64,000 bases of DNA from Selaginella moellendorffii. Its lineage: Eukaryota > Streptophyta > Lycopodiopsida > Selaginellales > Selaginellaceae. A program made the translations under genes and the position numbers. Positions 11,877 to 21,819 of the stretch are shown here, piece by piece. The stretch spans positions 3,542,398 to 3,606,397 of the forward strand of contig NW_003314266.1 in assembly GCF_000143415.4 (NCBI RefSeq), in the 5' to 3' direction. Every line of letters starts with the position of its first letter. Position 1 is the first letter of the stretch. The notes below the pieces were generated by a model that had not been told where the DNA came from, did not search any database, and saw nothing but the letters and a program-made list of their open reading frames with translations.

Positions 11877-12051
11877 TGTGAGTGCATGGAATATAAAAAT
11901 GAAATACAGAAATGTGTATACCAAATAACCCAAAAACCCTAATTTATATACAAGAGTAAGTGGTCTAAATTGAAACCAATTCAACAGCTATTAAAATCCT
12001 AATATGCTAATATTAGTATATGGCATTGTAGTCATACAGTTTTGGATCTAA
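11877..12051 (-). repeat. 5' LTR of decayed gypsy copy A
   Basis: Begins TGTGAGTGCATGG like the preserved family LTR and aligns along about 175 bp, but the far end is degraded (CAGTTTTGGATCT where the family has CACTTGGCCCTCA). The adjoining internal sequence CACCTCCACTAA matches the primer-binding side of the preserved copy. Confidence 0.7.
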
Positions 12052-13142
12052 GTGATATTACCAAAATTATTTATTAATATTTAATTATATACATAGATAA
12101 ATTTATTAATTATCATATTAATAAAAATATTTTATAGATTTTAGTGTATAATCTTGTAATAAATACTAATATATGGAGTTGCCCAACTATTTGGGCCGTC
12201 AGATCTAACTAATGGCAGCTATTCAATGGTTTATTTGTCAAAGGGTTATTTTTTTAACCACATCTTAGCAAGTAATTGTGTTGATGTTTGTGTAAGCTCC
12301 TGAGTTTGGACTTCCTGGGAGGTCACCCAACCCAGTACTATTCAAACCCAAGGACGCTTAACCCTAAGTATCCCAAGACCCTTAACCAATTGGAAAAGGG
12401 GGTGCATTTTTGTTCATGGGCCTTTTCCCTCTATATTTGAACTCCTATGGATTGTCTCTCAAGTTGTTCCCTTTAGTTGCTTACAATTTGCTATTAACAA
12501 ATGGAAAGTTGCTAATTGCCTAGAGTGAGAGAAGAAGGTGTTATGATGTGTCACATGCAATATGTTGATCAACATTGACACTCATGGACACTTGCTATTC
12601 TCTAAGGAATTTAATAGTTTTTTTTGAAGAAATATATCTTCAATTTTTCTTTCAAAGTACAATATTTGTTTTTTTTAATTCTGTTCCAATTTTTCTTTCA
12701 ATGTAACAAAACTATAACAATTAAAACAGTGTTTTGTAACTGGGAAGCATATGCTAGGTAATACCTAGTTAATATCATTTAAGATATATTAGTCTTTTCA
12801 TATTAGTTTAATGTGAATGCCTAATATAATACAAAATAATTTACTGTGTATTGCATGCAATAATGCTTGGTTTGCTTAATAATAGTGTTATTCTTATTTA
12901 TTAATCTAATTGATTAAATGGAAGTTTATAATTATATAAACATGTTTACAAGATTAATCTTATTAAATATCAACCATTTGATGGTAGAATAAACTAGAAT
13001 ATACTAAGAAGTGTTTAGGAAATTTTATAAATTATAAACATATTTAGAAATTATAAATACAAGATTAATCTAAATGAAATGGTAGAATATCCTAGAATAT
13101 CCAAGCATCTTTTAGGTATATCTCTAGTTTTCTTAAGCAAAT

Positions 13143-13148
<6 letters not shown>
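12052..13148. repeat. AT-rich intergenic DNA with a dispersed repeat (about 12770-13130)
   Basis: No gene is seen. From about 12770 to 13130 the sequence resembles other AT-rich stretches of the window at about 37300-37500, 38800-38960 and 40200-40500. Shared strings include TTGGTTTGCTTAATAA, AAACATGTTTA, and GGTAGAATATCCTAGAATATCC. This marks a second dispersed family distinct from the gypsy copies. Its ends and type are not clear. Confidence 0.5.

Positions 13149-13222
<74 letters not shown>
13149..13222. repeat. (AT)n microsatellite
   Basis: A pure AT dinucleotide run of about 74 bp placed exactly at the left edge of a gypsy fragment. Confidence 0.95.
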
Positions 13223-13225
<3 letters not shown>

Positions 13226-13680
13226 TAGCCAAAAAGCCTTATAGGTTGAATTGTAATCAATCTGACAATTATCAAAATCCTATTATATTAATAATAGTAT
13301 ACAACATCGTAATTGTATGCCCAAGCTTCACATCATCACTTCCTCTCAGAAGGAAAGTTCTCATGTTGATGGGTTGGGATCTTGAGGAATATAAGAAAAA
13401 GACACTAATAGATCTGTAAGTGATACAATTTATTCTTAATTTCTTTATATGAAGCACTTCAATTTTACACATGCATAATTTTTTAAGGATCAATATGTTA
13501 TATATTATGCCAAAGTTTATAAACTTACAATCCAACTTGCTATAATACATGACATACTAAGTAAAGAGTCTTTTAGACAAACCACATATTATAAGATTAG
13601 GAAAACAAATTAACATTAGATCATCCACTTTATACTCAACAAATGGATGATTATATAGGACAATTATGAGGTTGTGAAGA
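13223..13680 (-). mobile_element. Decayed gypsy fragment, copy B
   Basis: Sequence from the middle of an LTR, through its end (CTTCACATCATCAC) and the polypurine tract region, into the 3' end of pol. It corresponds to about 31830-32310 of the preserved element and has the same orientation. Homology fades near 13680. It is CpG-depleted and has no open frame. Confidence 0.7.
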
Positions 13681-14361
13681 TAAAACTAATGTATATATGA
13701 ATGTTCTGTTATAGAATTATAATTAATGAACATATAACACCAAATTCTTCCATTGATTCCAAATTCGGACACCTGATGCAAACATACTTGATAGGTCTGG
13801 CCAGGGCCCGAAGCTATCTCTTGTGATTACCAAGTGCAAAACCACTTAAAGAATATGGTAGGAATGCAATAGTTCTACTCTGTAAGCAAGCTTTAAACAC
13901 CCTCTTTTGTCGTGAAAATTGCAAGCAAACAAACCTGTCTCCGTCGCTATGGCTTACTCAAGTCCTTTCCCAAACACTTGTCATCCATTTTCTCATCCCT
14001 CTCTCCTACACAAAGATCTCCCGTTCTTTCTCGCTATCCCTCCTCCGACTCATTTGCACCTTTTCGGCCCCTCCAGCTGCCGTGCATCCCACTCCTTTCA
14101 GGCGATTTTACTAAAATCCTGGTGGCTGGTTTGGTAGAGCAAAGTCAAAAGCAAAAAACTGTAAGCAAGGATCTTAGATCTCGCAATGACACCGTGCCTT
14201 AGCCATATGAACCAATCTTTCAAGGACAAGGTAGAAAACAAATAGACTACAAATGGGAGGTTTCAGTGGAACTGGCCGGGTTGGCCCAAAACCAAGGAAA
14301 TTTTATTTTCTCATCTACAAGGAATATCTCTTCCAGTTGTGGGCATCAAACCATGTACCGC
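13681..14361. other. Intergenic region upstream of the bZIP gene
   Basis: No gene is supported. A pair of overlapping open frames at 13912-14202 has no recognisable family, no clear start context and an unremarkable composition, so they are left out. Confidence 0.4.
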
Positions 14362-14445
14362 CACGTGTAACGCTGCCTCCGGACAAAGTAAAACCACAGT
14401 TTCCAGTGAGACATATCTCTGGTTACAGTTGCGATCTTGCACGTG
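14362..14445. promoter_or_regulatory. Two CACGTG elements in the bZIP promoter
   Basis: CACGTG cores lie at 14362-14367 (CCACGTGTAA) and 14440-14445 (GCACGTGGCA), about 530-610 bp upstream of the ATG and some 130-200 bp upstream of the likely leader. ABF/ABI5 genes of flowering plants are themselves ABA-inducible through such ABREs, so autoregulation is plausible. Function is inferred. Confidence 0.5.
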
Positions 14446-14975
14446 GCAGGCTTAGATTGCGCGTAACTTGTCTAGTTATCCGGGTAAAATTACCGGACCT
14501 AGCTGCCGAAGCTGGAGGCCTGGCACCGAGCCTGCCCACTTAAGTAGACTTTGCTCATCCGCCATAGCTAGAGCTTAGAGAAGCGATCGATTCGGTCGAT
14601 TCATCCCTGAAAATCTTGAAGGGATGCGCTGCCTAATCTCCTCCCTGGTTTTCGTGGTAAGTCTAATTTGGTTTACGCGAGATCTTCGCGGTTAAAAAGA
14701 CAAGGAGGAACAAAAGAGGCAGCGCTTTTGCCAAGTGTGGCCAAAGGGCTGCGAGACGAGCGAGTGCACTGCGAGGCCGCTTCTACAGTGGAATCTCTTC
14801 CGGGAAATTCACGCCGATCTTCCCGAGAATTTAATGTCAGGGCTTGTAATTGTCAGGCTAAAGCTACCAGGGATGGATTCGGGAAGAGGATAGGGAAGGA
14901 ATTGGCGAGTAGAAGTGGAATTAGATTAGAGACTTGGTTGTGCGCGAAGGATAAGCTCTGTAGATAGCGCTCGCT

Positions 14976-16715
14976 ATGGCGGCATCCGGCGGTGGTGGGT
15001 CTCTTCCCCAGCAATTTGGAGCGGCCAACGGTGTCTTGGGTCGATCCAATTCGCTACTGGGAGGGCGATTGGGAAGCATGGTTCTCCCGCGGCAGCAATC
15101 GATCTATTCCCTGACGTTGGACGAATTCCAGAGCAGCCTGGGCGAGCCCGGCAAGAACTTTGGCTCCATGAACATGGACGAGCTCCTCAAGAACATCTGG
15201 ACAGCCGAGGAGAGCCAGGCCATGGCCGCCGCATTGTTTAGCTCGAACGATCCCTCCTCCTCTTCCGCGGGCGTCGCCGTCGCCGCTGAGGATCCCTCTC
15301 TCCTCTCCCGGCAGCCCAGCCTGGGCATCCAGCGCCAGAATTCCCTCACTCTCCTCCCCCTCCCGCAATCGCTCAGCGCCAAGACGGTGGACGAGGTATG
15401 GAAGGACATCGGGCCCCTGGACGGCTACGGTACCGCCGGCGACGCGGCGGTACCGCCCATGAAGCCGCGGCAAGGGACTTACGGCGAGATGACGCTCGAG
15501 GACTTCCTCGTCAAGGCCGGCGTCATGGCGCCCGACGCCATCGAGCACGCGCAGGCCGGCTACTACCCGACCACCAGTACCGCGACGGCAAACGGCTCGT
15601 ACGGAAAGGTGACGCGGGACGCCGCGGCGGTACCGGGCGGCGGGACGCCGATACTGGGCGGTATGACGGGCCTACTGCCCGGCAAGAAGGAACCGGTGGA
15701 GGTGAACGATCCAATGCTGGGAATTGGGCTTGGGCCGGCGAGGAACAATCTCTCCTCCCCGAATGGATTTTATGCGGCGTCCAGCGCCGCGGCACAGGCG
15801 GCCAAGCATCAGGCGGAGTGGATCGAGAGCCAGTACAAGAATTCCACGGCGCTGGCGCAGCAGCAGCAGCAGCAGCTCATGCAGCTGGCGGCATACAATG
15901 GCAACGCGGCGGTATCGACGGGGCTGGGCATGGGACTCAACGGCGGTACCGCCGGCGGTGTGGTGTGCATCAAGGAGACGTCGCCCGGGAGCCCGCTATC
16001 GGACGCGCTGGACCAAAACGGGGGCTATGGCGGGCTTTCCAACTATGGTGGCGGATTCGATGGCCCTCTCCGAGGGCGCAAGAGGATCCTGGACGCGCCG
16101 CTGGAGAAGATTGTGGAGCGGAGGCAGCGGAGGATGATCAAGAACCGGGAATCGGCGGCGCGATCGCGAGCGAGGAAACAGGTCCGTGATCTTTCAATCA
16201 AAAAGGCTGGTTTTTTGTCGCTCTTTGTTTACGCGAGTTCGTTGTCTCCAGGCTTATACAGTCGAGTTGGAGGCCGAGGTGACACAACTCAAGGAAGAGA
16301 ACATGAAACTCCGGAAAATGCAGGTAAGAAACGAGTTTTTCTTACGTGATTTCTCTGATGGATCGCTTCACGAATCGATCGTTTCGTTTCGTGGGCTTTC
16401 TAATCTAAACTTCCCAAACGGTTTTGCTTTTCTGCTTTCCAGGAGGAGGAGAACATCAAGCGAAAGAAACAGGTAGCGTGATTCTCTTGTTCTCTCTCTC
16501 CTTTTCTCCTTTTTCTTTGTTCCTCTCATTTTTCTCGGTTACGTGTTCTGCTGGCTCTCCTCCTCTCTCGAGCTCGAGTGCTTGTAGATCGAACAATCGA
16601 TCGTCCCGCCACTGATCTACACCTCTTTTGCTAGCAGCAGGCCTTGGAAGTGATCACTCCAATGACCCAACACCTCCCAAAGATGCTCAAGAGGACGCTC
16701 ACGGGACCCTGGTAA
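14976..16715 (+). CDS. Group-A bZIP transcription factor, ABI5/ABF/AREB type, four exons
   Basis: Nuclear bZIP factor of the abscisic-acid response that binds ABRE (ACGTG) promoters after SnRK2 phosphorylation, by family knowledge. The model is join(14976..16181,16252..16323,16443..16472,16641..16715), 460 aa, all junctions GT-AG and in frame. Conserved blocks appear in the usual order: C1 with RQQSIYSLTLDEFQ (about residue 38), C2 with LSRQPSLGIQRQNSLTL and KTVDEVWKDI (about 110-150), C3 with YGEMTLEDFLVKAGV (about 170), a Gln-rich middle, the basic region (RRMIKNRESAARSRARKQ) and a short leucine zipper split by introns 1 and 2. The C-terminus KRTLTGPW is the C4 block typical of AREB proteins. 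RQxS motifs in C1-C2 are standard SnRK2 sites. The ATG at 14976 is the first in frame. The leader appears spliced (donor GTAAGT near 14656). Confidence 0.93.
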
Positions 16716-17144
16716 CGACGACGCTTGTACGGAAGAACCTTTGATCCATCGCTCGCTCTCTCTCTCTCTCTCGCATTTGGTAAGAACGGAGGTACGGAAA
16801 GGAAGAAAAGTTTCCGAGAGGACAAACGAGGCCCGGGGCGGTCCCCGCAATCTGATCCGTCCATTGTCCTCTTGCGTGTACTTGGCGATCTACAAAGCCC
16901 CACTGTTGCTCCTTATTAGATCGCTTGGCTCTCTCTTGTTTAAAAGCATTGTTCTAAGCTTCCATTCCACTGTACAAGTGTCTCGCATCGATATGGAGAA
17001 CCTGGGCGATCGATCCGAAAATTCCAAAGCTCCGAATAGCTCCATCCATCGATCGATCGATCGATCGCTAGAGAGAAGAAATTTTCCTAGCTCGCCTAGC
17101 ACAGCCAAATCCAGCTAGAATAAATTTAATCTGGAACTTCGAAG
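16716..17144. other. 3' region of the bZIP gene
   Basis: Probable 3' untranslated sequence and intergenic DNA, with a (CT) run near 16754 and a GATC-rich run near 17050. No gene is seen. Confidence 0.4.
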
Positions 17145-17170
17145 CTCTTGTCCCCTCGAGGGGACAAGAG
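17145..17170. repeat. Perfect 26-bp palindrome
   Basis: CTCTTGTCCCCTC is followed immediately by its exact reverse complement, with no loop, in the space between the convergent bZIP and germin-like genes. It can form a hairpin in RNA of either strand or a cruciform in DNA. Confidence 0.9.
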
Positions 17171-17202
17171 GATCACATAATAACATAACGGCGCCAGCAC
17201 AC

Positions 17203-17255
17203 CACGTGGCAGGCCCACACGCAACGCAAACCCGCGCATCGCTCTCCCCCACGTG
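17203..17255. promoter_or_regulatory. Two G-boxes between convergent genes
   Basis: CACGTG cores lie at 17203-17208 (CCACGTGGCA) and 17250-17255 (CCACGTGTCG). They sit between the 3' ends of two converging genes, so their target is not obvious. They may be chance or serve an unannotated transcript. Confidence 0.3.
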
Positions 17256-17504
17256 TCGGCATCCATGTGGGGCTGCCAGACGTGTGGCGCGAGATTAACT
17301 AGTGACCCACCCAGCAAGCGTGAGCCAATGAGATGTCGACACCGCGCTCCCTATGGGGTCACGACAGGTGTCCCAGTGTCCGAAAACTCTACCGTCATGC
17401 ATATCCCTTGGAAAAAGAAAGAGGAGCATATTCTGGAATAATCTCTGACGCTTATGGCAGGTATATACGGGAATAATCTCCGGTATTTGAAAATTAGGGC
17501 TCTT

Positions 17505-18367
17505 CTACTTCTCGGTGGACCATGACGATTCCTTGTCCTTGGAGAACGTCACCTGGAGCGCGTCCACCGCCTCGGGCTTGAGGCCGAAGGCTTTGGCGAG
17601 GACCGAGTCGGAGATGGGCGGATCGGCACCGAAGAGCGACGGGGCGATCTGCTGGGTGCCTGGGTTCTGGCTGCTCAGCGCTGCGAATGCGAGCGCGGTG
17701 CCGTAGCCGACGTTCTCCTGGAAGTGGACGAGGCCGCGGGGGAAGACGAAGATCTCGTTCTTGTTTACGGTCGCAGTGAAGAGCTTGTTGTTTGTGGCGA
17801 CGAATCCCACCTTGAGCGAGCCGTCGATGACGAGCAGGATCTCGGTGGCGCGCGGGTGAGTGTGTGGGGGATTCACGCCACCCTTCTTGAAGTCGATGCG
17901 TGCGAAGGAGATCCCGAGGGTGTTGAGGCCCAAGAACATACCGATGTTGGCGGCGGTGACGATCGATCCGACCATGTTGTTTGCATCGCCCAGATTCACC
18001 AGGTTCTTGAAGAGGAAGTCGTCGCCCGTGACCATGGCTGGGTTCTTGCAGATCGCTCCATTCACGTTGACCACCACCGAGATATCTACAATCATCAATG
18101 TTTTGGATCTAAGATCATTGAAAACTTGCAAGGAGGTTCTAGCTTACCAGAGGAATTCGTGGTAGACATCTCGACCTTGTATGGAGATTCCTGATCCTTA
18201 TCGTGATCATACTTATCATCGTCTTTCTTCGACTTTGGTGGTGAGATGTTGATCTTGTTGTCCTTGACAGCAACGCAGAAATCCTGGAGTGGATCGGGAT
18301 CGGCTCCAAGAACTCCGGACAAGCCAAGAACACTAGCGATTACAAGCACCAAGAACTTCACCGCCAT
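17505..18367 (-). CDS. Germin-like protein (cupin), two exons, with a charged insert
   Basis: Secreted manganese-binding cupin of the germin-like family; members are extracellular matrix proteins, some with oxalate oxidase or superoxide dismutase activity. The model on the minus strand is exon 1 18148..18367 and exon 2 17505..18085, 266 aa, one GT-AG intron. Residues 1-22 form a signal peptide ending GVLGA. Both germin boxes are present: PPHTHPRATEILLVIDG supplies His, His and Glu metal ligands, and FPRGLVHFQEN supplies the last His. The two N-terminal cysteines (DFC and ICKNP) that form the family disulphide are kept. Oddity: between them lies an extra Lys/Asp-rich stretch (about residues 42-75, with KSKKDDDKYDHDKDQE), making the protein about 40 residues longer than usual. 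The intron follows this insert. Confidence 0.92.
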
Positions 18368-18452
18368 GGCAAGAGATTTCTCTTCTCTAGCTTTTCTCTC
18401 TTGACTTCCAGGTGGTTTTGCAAGCTCTCTTTTTTATCGTCTCGTCAAGCTC

Positions 18453-18514
18453 ATTGTCGTATCGCAATGGAATTGCTAAAGAGATTGTCGTATCGCAATG
18501 AAATTGCTAAAGAG
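18453..18514. repeat. 31-bp tandem duplication upstream of the germin-like gene
   Basis: Two adjacent 31-bp units (18453-18483 and 18484-18514) that differ at one base, each starting ATTGTCGTATCGCAATG. They lie 85-150 bp upstream of the germin-like ATG, so they may duplicate a promoter element. Confidence 0.85.
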
Positions 18515-18725
18515 AGATGTTTGAAAGCGTCAGCGAGAGACTTAGTCGCGACACAAGACCGATAGACGCTACCAGCAAGTCAAACTTTCCCTCATGTCAT
18601 AAGTGTTTTCCCCCCGAATTCCCTTTCGTCATAGCCTTATCTACAACCCCACGTCATCATTCCTGTCCGTTTTCGGCTCGAAAAGGACCTCTTCTTTGTA
18701 GAAGAGCATTTTTTTCTTCGCTCAT

Positions 18726-20381
18726 CTAGCCGCTTCTACAGATATTTGACATGAGCACGTAATTCCCGCAGCCTTTCTCCATTTCAAGCCCGCCACCATT
18801 CTCCGATTCTCCCAGAGACGAACCAAACGCGAGCCTCGCCAAATCCACGTTCTCCCACTTCTCACACGCCGCCAGCAGCGTTTTCCAAGTCACGGACCTC
18901 GGCTCGAAAGGCATGCCGCGAATGAGATCCAGCGCCTCGTCCAGTCGGTTCGCGCGGCCCAGGAGGTCGATCACACAGTGGTAGTGCTCGATCCGGGGGA
19001 TCACTCCAAACCTGGAGCTCATCTCCCGGAAGAACTTGGTGCCGGTGTCGACGAGCCCCGCGTGGCTGCACGCCGAGAGCACGCACAGCAGCACAGGGCC
19101 GCTTGCCGGGACTTTCTCGTCGACCATCTTGTGGAAAAACTCGAAAACTTTGCCTCTGTGATCTCCCTGCCTGCTGTATCCTGCTATCAACGCGGTCCAA
19201 GTCACTGGATCCGTGCTTGCGATCGAGTAGAAGAGCTGCTCGGCGTCCACCATGCTGCCACACTTTCCATAGAAATCCACCAGGCCGCTTTGCAGCACCT
19301 CGTTCTTGCTCTCCAGCCCACGCCGGCAAATCTCCCGATGGACTTCTCGCCCAGTTTCTAAGCGCGGGACTATCGCACAGGCTTTGAGGACGGCAGCAAA
19401 CGTTCGAGCGTCTGGAGCTACGTTTGTGGACTTCATGAGCTCAAAAAGCCGTAAAGCCTGCTCGATCTCTCCGTTTTCCACGTATCCCAGCAGCAAAGTG
19501 TTCCAGGAAACCACGTCCGGATGCTCGATCCGGTGGAAAACTTCACGAGCTCCTCGCAAGTATCCACACTTGACGTACATATCGATCAAAGTATTCGCCA
19601 CCAAAAGCTCCGAGGAAAACCCGGCCTCGGAAGCTTGAGTACGAAGAACCTCCCCCATCTCCAGAGCTTGATCGATATTCTTCGCAGCGATGATCGAGCA
19701 GGCCTTAACAGCAGCGGCAAACGTGAGAGCATTGGGCCGGCAGCGATCTCGTCTCATACGCTGGAAGAGCTCCAGAGCAAAATCGCCATCGCCATCTTGG
19801 ACGTAGCCCAGCATGAGAGCCGTCCAAGACACCACGTCGCGATGAGCCATGGCGTCAAACACTGCCTGGGCGTCTCTCACGCTTCCACATTTCGCGTAGA
19901 CGTCGATCAAAGCATTGGCGACGAACAAATCTGCTGTGGCAGAGCCGAAACTCCCATGAGCTCGAGCTCTAGAGTGTAAATCCATGGCCCTCTCCAGAGA
20001 TTTCCACTTGACGACGAGCTCTGGCGCGGAAACGAACGCTCCCACCTCCCTGGCGGCTAGATTAGAGCACGCCTGGAGCGCAGCCACGAAGCTGTGGGAA
20101 TCGCGGGACGCCATGGCCGAGAAGATTTCGAGCGCGACCTCTTCCTGGTGATTTTGAGCGTACCCCAAGACGAGTGCGTTCCAGGCGACGATTCCCGGAT
20201 GGGGGATTCGATCGAAGACATCGCGAGCCTCGGCCATGCTCCCGCATTTGGCGTACATGCTGATGAGCGACGTCCGGATGTAGGGATTGGAGCAGCCGCC
20301 GCTCTGGATCGCGTCGGCATGGATCCGCCGCCCTGATTCTAGATCCCTGGAGCCGCCGCACGACCTCAATTGCGCTACCAA
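18726..20381 (-). CDS. Pentatricopeptide repeat protein (PLS class with partial E region)
   Basis: Organelle RNA-binding protein of the PPR family, about 551 codons without introns. Tandem 31-36-residue repeats are clear (for example LISMYAKCGSMAEARDVFD, ALIDVYAKCGSVRDAQAVFD, TLIDMYVKCGYLRGAREVF), with MAHRDVVSWTALMLGYVQ-like S/L repeats between them. The C-terminus enters an E region (VTWKTLLAACEKWENVDLA) and stops just after YVLMSNI, so the last part of E and any DYW domain are missing. The upstream frame is open to a stop at 20412-20414 but contains no ATG before the second repeat; 20381 is a TTG. Either an upstream exon supplies the start (an acceptor-like TTAG is at that stop) or the 5' end is lost. 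No organelle transit peptide can be read. Confidence 0.8.
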   Translation of the reverse strand: MVAQLRSCGGSRDLESGRRIHADAIQSGGCSNPYIRTSLISMYAKCGSMAEARDVFDRIPHPGIVAWNALVLGYAQNHQEEVALEIFSAMASRDSHSFVAALQACSNLAAREVGAFVSAPELVVKWKSLERAMDLHSRARAHGSFGSATADLFVANALIDVYAKCGSVRDAQAVFDAMAHRDVVSWTALMLGYVQDGDGDFALELFQRMRRDRCRPNALTFAAAVKACSIIAAKNIDQALEMGEVLRTQASEAGFSSELLVANTLIDMYVKCGYLRGAREVFHRIEHPDVVSWNTLLLGYVENGEIEQALRLFELMKSTNVAPDARTFAAVLKACAIVPRLETGREVHREICRRGLESKNEVLQSGLVDFYGKCGSMVDAEQLFYSIASTDPVTWTALIAGYSRQGDHRGKVFEFFHKMVDEKVPASGPVLLCVLSACSHAGLVDTGTKFFREMSSRFGVIPRIEHYHCVIDLLGRANRLDEALDLIRGMPFEPRSVTWKTLLAACEKWENVDLARLAFGSSLGESENGGGLEMEKGCGNYVLMSNICRSG

Positions 20382-20533
20382 CGCAGCGATGCTGCCGCTC
20401 TTCGCCGTGATCTAAGAACCCTAAATTAGCCCTTAAAAAAGGCCACTAAAGAGCCCTAAATAGTTTATCTATTATTTGGATTTTGGTACCTTTACAAAAC
20501 TCCCTAAATAGTTAAAGCGAAGCTTTGCAATCT

Positions 20534-21367
20534 TTATCTTTGAAATTCTTGAATGGATACCACCTTTTTACATATCTTGCATGTCACCCATTTGCCTTTG
20601 GCTGTGCCTTTGCCTGAAATGAAATGTAGATCAAAGAAGCTTCATAATAACATAGTACTTACCATTTTCCTTTTTGTTGATTGTTTTCTTAGGTACCTTG
20701 AAACCATTAGTCTCGAATGCTTTCAGCTGGAAAACAAAAGATAAATAAATAAATAGCCAAAGAAACAATGAATTACCTGTGTTACAAACCCGGGATTTGG
20801 ATCCACACTTGGACTTGATTTTTTGAGAGAAGCCAAGGCATCTGGTTAAAATCGAGAGGTGAGCTTGGGATTTTTAGAAACACCAAGATCAATACCTGCA
20901 AAGGACAGCTTCTCCTTCCACATAAGATACGCAATCATAATCGATGGACTGCAAATGCCCAAAGGTAAATCCCCAAAAACTTGAAGTCCAAACTACGTGA
21001 ATGCCTACCTGCGGGAAAATCCGCCACCGCAATGGACGAGCACAATCCCCTCTTTCACTCCTCGATCGATGAATTCCAAGCACTCCTCGAGGCGCTCGAG
21101 CAAATTCTCGTCCGCCGAGTCTTCCAGAGGCACAACCTTCCGAATTGGAAGCCCGGAGAAGTCACACTTGTTCTGGAGCTCCACGGAAACCCTAAAAAAC
21201 GCGTTCGCGTCACTGAGCGGGCCGTAGGGGACGAAATCCTTGCTCTCGTGGTTAGGGCACAGCGGCAGCACCGATAGTACATGCGTCACTCCAGCTTTCG
21301 TGCCCGATAGAAAAAGAAGCGCGTCGCCAATGTCGCCCAAATAGAGATCGTCGCGCACTTTCTTCAT
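20534..21367 (-). CDS. Dual-specificity protein phosphatase, five exons
   Basis: Small cysteine phosphatase of the dual-specificity (MAP-kinase-phosphatase-like) class. The minus-strand model is 21009..21367, 20896..20948, 20777..20841, 20663..20726, 20534..20613, giving 206 aa; all introns are GT-AG and restore frame. The N-terminal half has the DSP fold start (DDLYLGDIGDALLF) and FVPYGPLSDA. The catalytic loop is assembled across intron 1 as HCGGGFSRSPS, i.e. HCxxGxxRS with Cys and Arg present, followed by AYLMW. PSVDPNPGFVTQL is the usual distal DSP block. The C-terminal tail is basic and has a CKICKK pair of cysteines that I cannot assign. The start MKKVRDDLYLG was chosen because upstream residues in the same frame do not fit the family. 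It resembles plant DsPTP1-type enzymes, but a one-to-one orthologue is not claimed. Confidence 0.87.
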
Positions 21368-21376
21368 CGCAAAAAG

Positions 21377-21390
21377 AACCCTAAACCCTA
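21377..21390 (-). promoter_or_regulatory. Telo-box-like motif near the phosphatase start
   Basis: AACCCTAAACCCTA lies 10 bp upstream of the phosphatase ATG. AAACCCTA telo-boxes are common in promoters and leaders of plant housekeeping genes. Whether it acts here is unknown. Confidence 0.4.
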
Positions 21391-21819
21391 GAATTAGGGC
21401 TTTTGTAGGGCAGCGGTGAGGTGGCGACACGTCAAGGACAGGTGGCGTAAAAAGGATGCCAGGTAGGTGCCATGTCACACACGGTAGCAGCACAGCAGGC
21501 GGGAGTCTGTGTGCTGTGATGATGATGGAGACGCGCGGATGAAACAATGCGTCTTCTAGGGTTTTTCCTCTTCTTTATTTCGTAGGGCTATCCTTCTTGT
21601 TCTTGGCGCCCGGTGTCCTCCTCCGGCATCGATCAGGGTTAGTAATCCAAGGCGGCGATCCATCGATCAATCGATCGGGATTCTTTCTTGGCGGCGGCAG
21701 CGGCCAAGATCGAATTTTCTTTCCGAGGGTTTTCGAGGCAAGGCATGGCCCTATTCTTGATTCTTCCATGATGCGGCAGCGATGCTGCTGACGATGACGC
21801 TGATCGCCGCCTCTCCGCT

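Larger units (their letters stand above)
5156..12051 (-). mobile_element. Decayed Ty3/gypsy LTR retrotransposon, copy A
   Basis: Old copy of the same family as the element at 31789-36795. Nucleotide correspondence can be followed from LTR to LTR: the LTR (5156-5296), the polypurine tract region, the integrase end, RNase H and RT (about 8240-9830), the protease region, gag (about 10440-11750) and the second LTR (11877-12051). The reading frame is destroyed and most CG dinucleotides have become TG or CA, as expected for long-methylated DNA. The only remaining stretch of open frame is an integrase fragment at 5844-6119. The element is interrupted by a foreign insertion at about 6472-8238. Without it the copy is about 5.1 kb, the size of the better-preserved copy. 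Boundaries are within some 10 bp. Confidence 0.85.

Noticed and set aside
15054-16189. Overlapping frames of 137-263 codons on both strands inside the bZIP first exon
   Set aside because: Compositional shadows of the bZIP reading frame, Arg- and Gly-rich with no domain.
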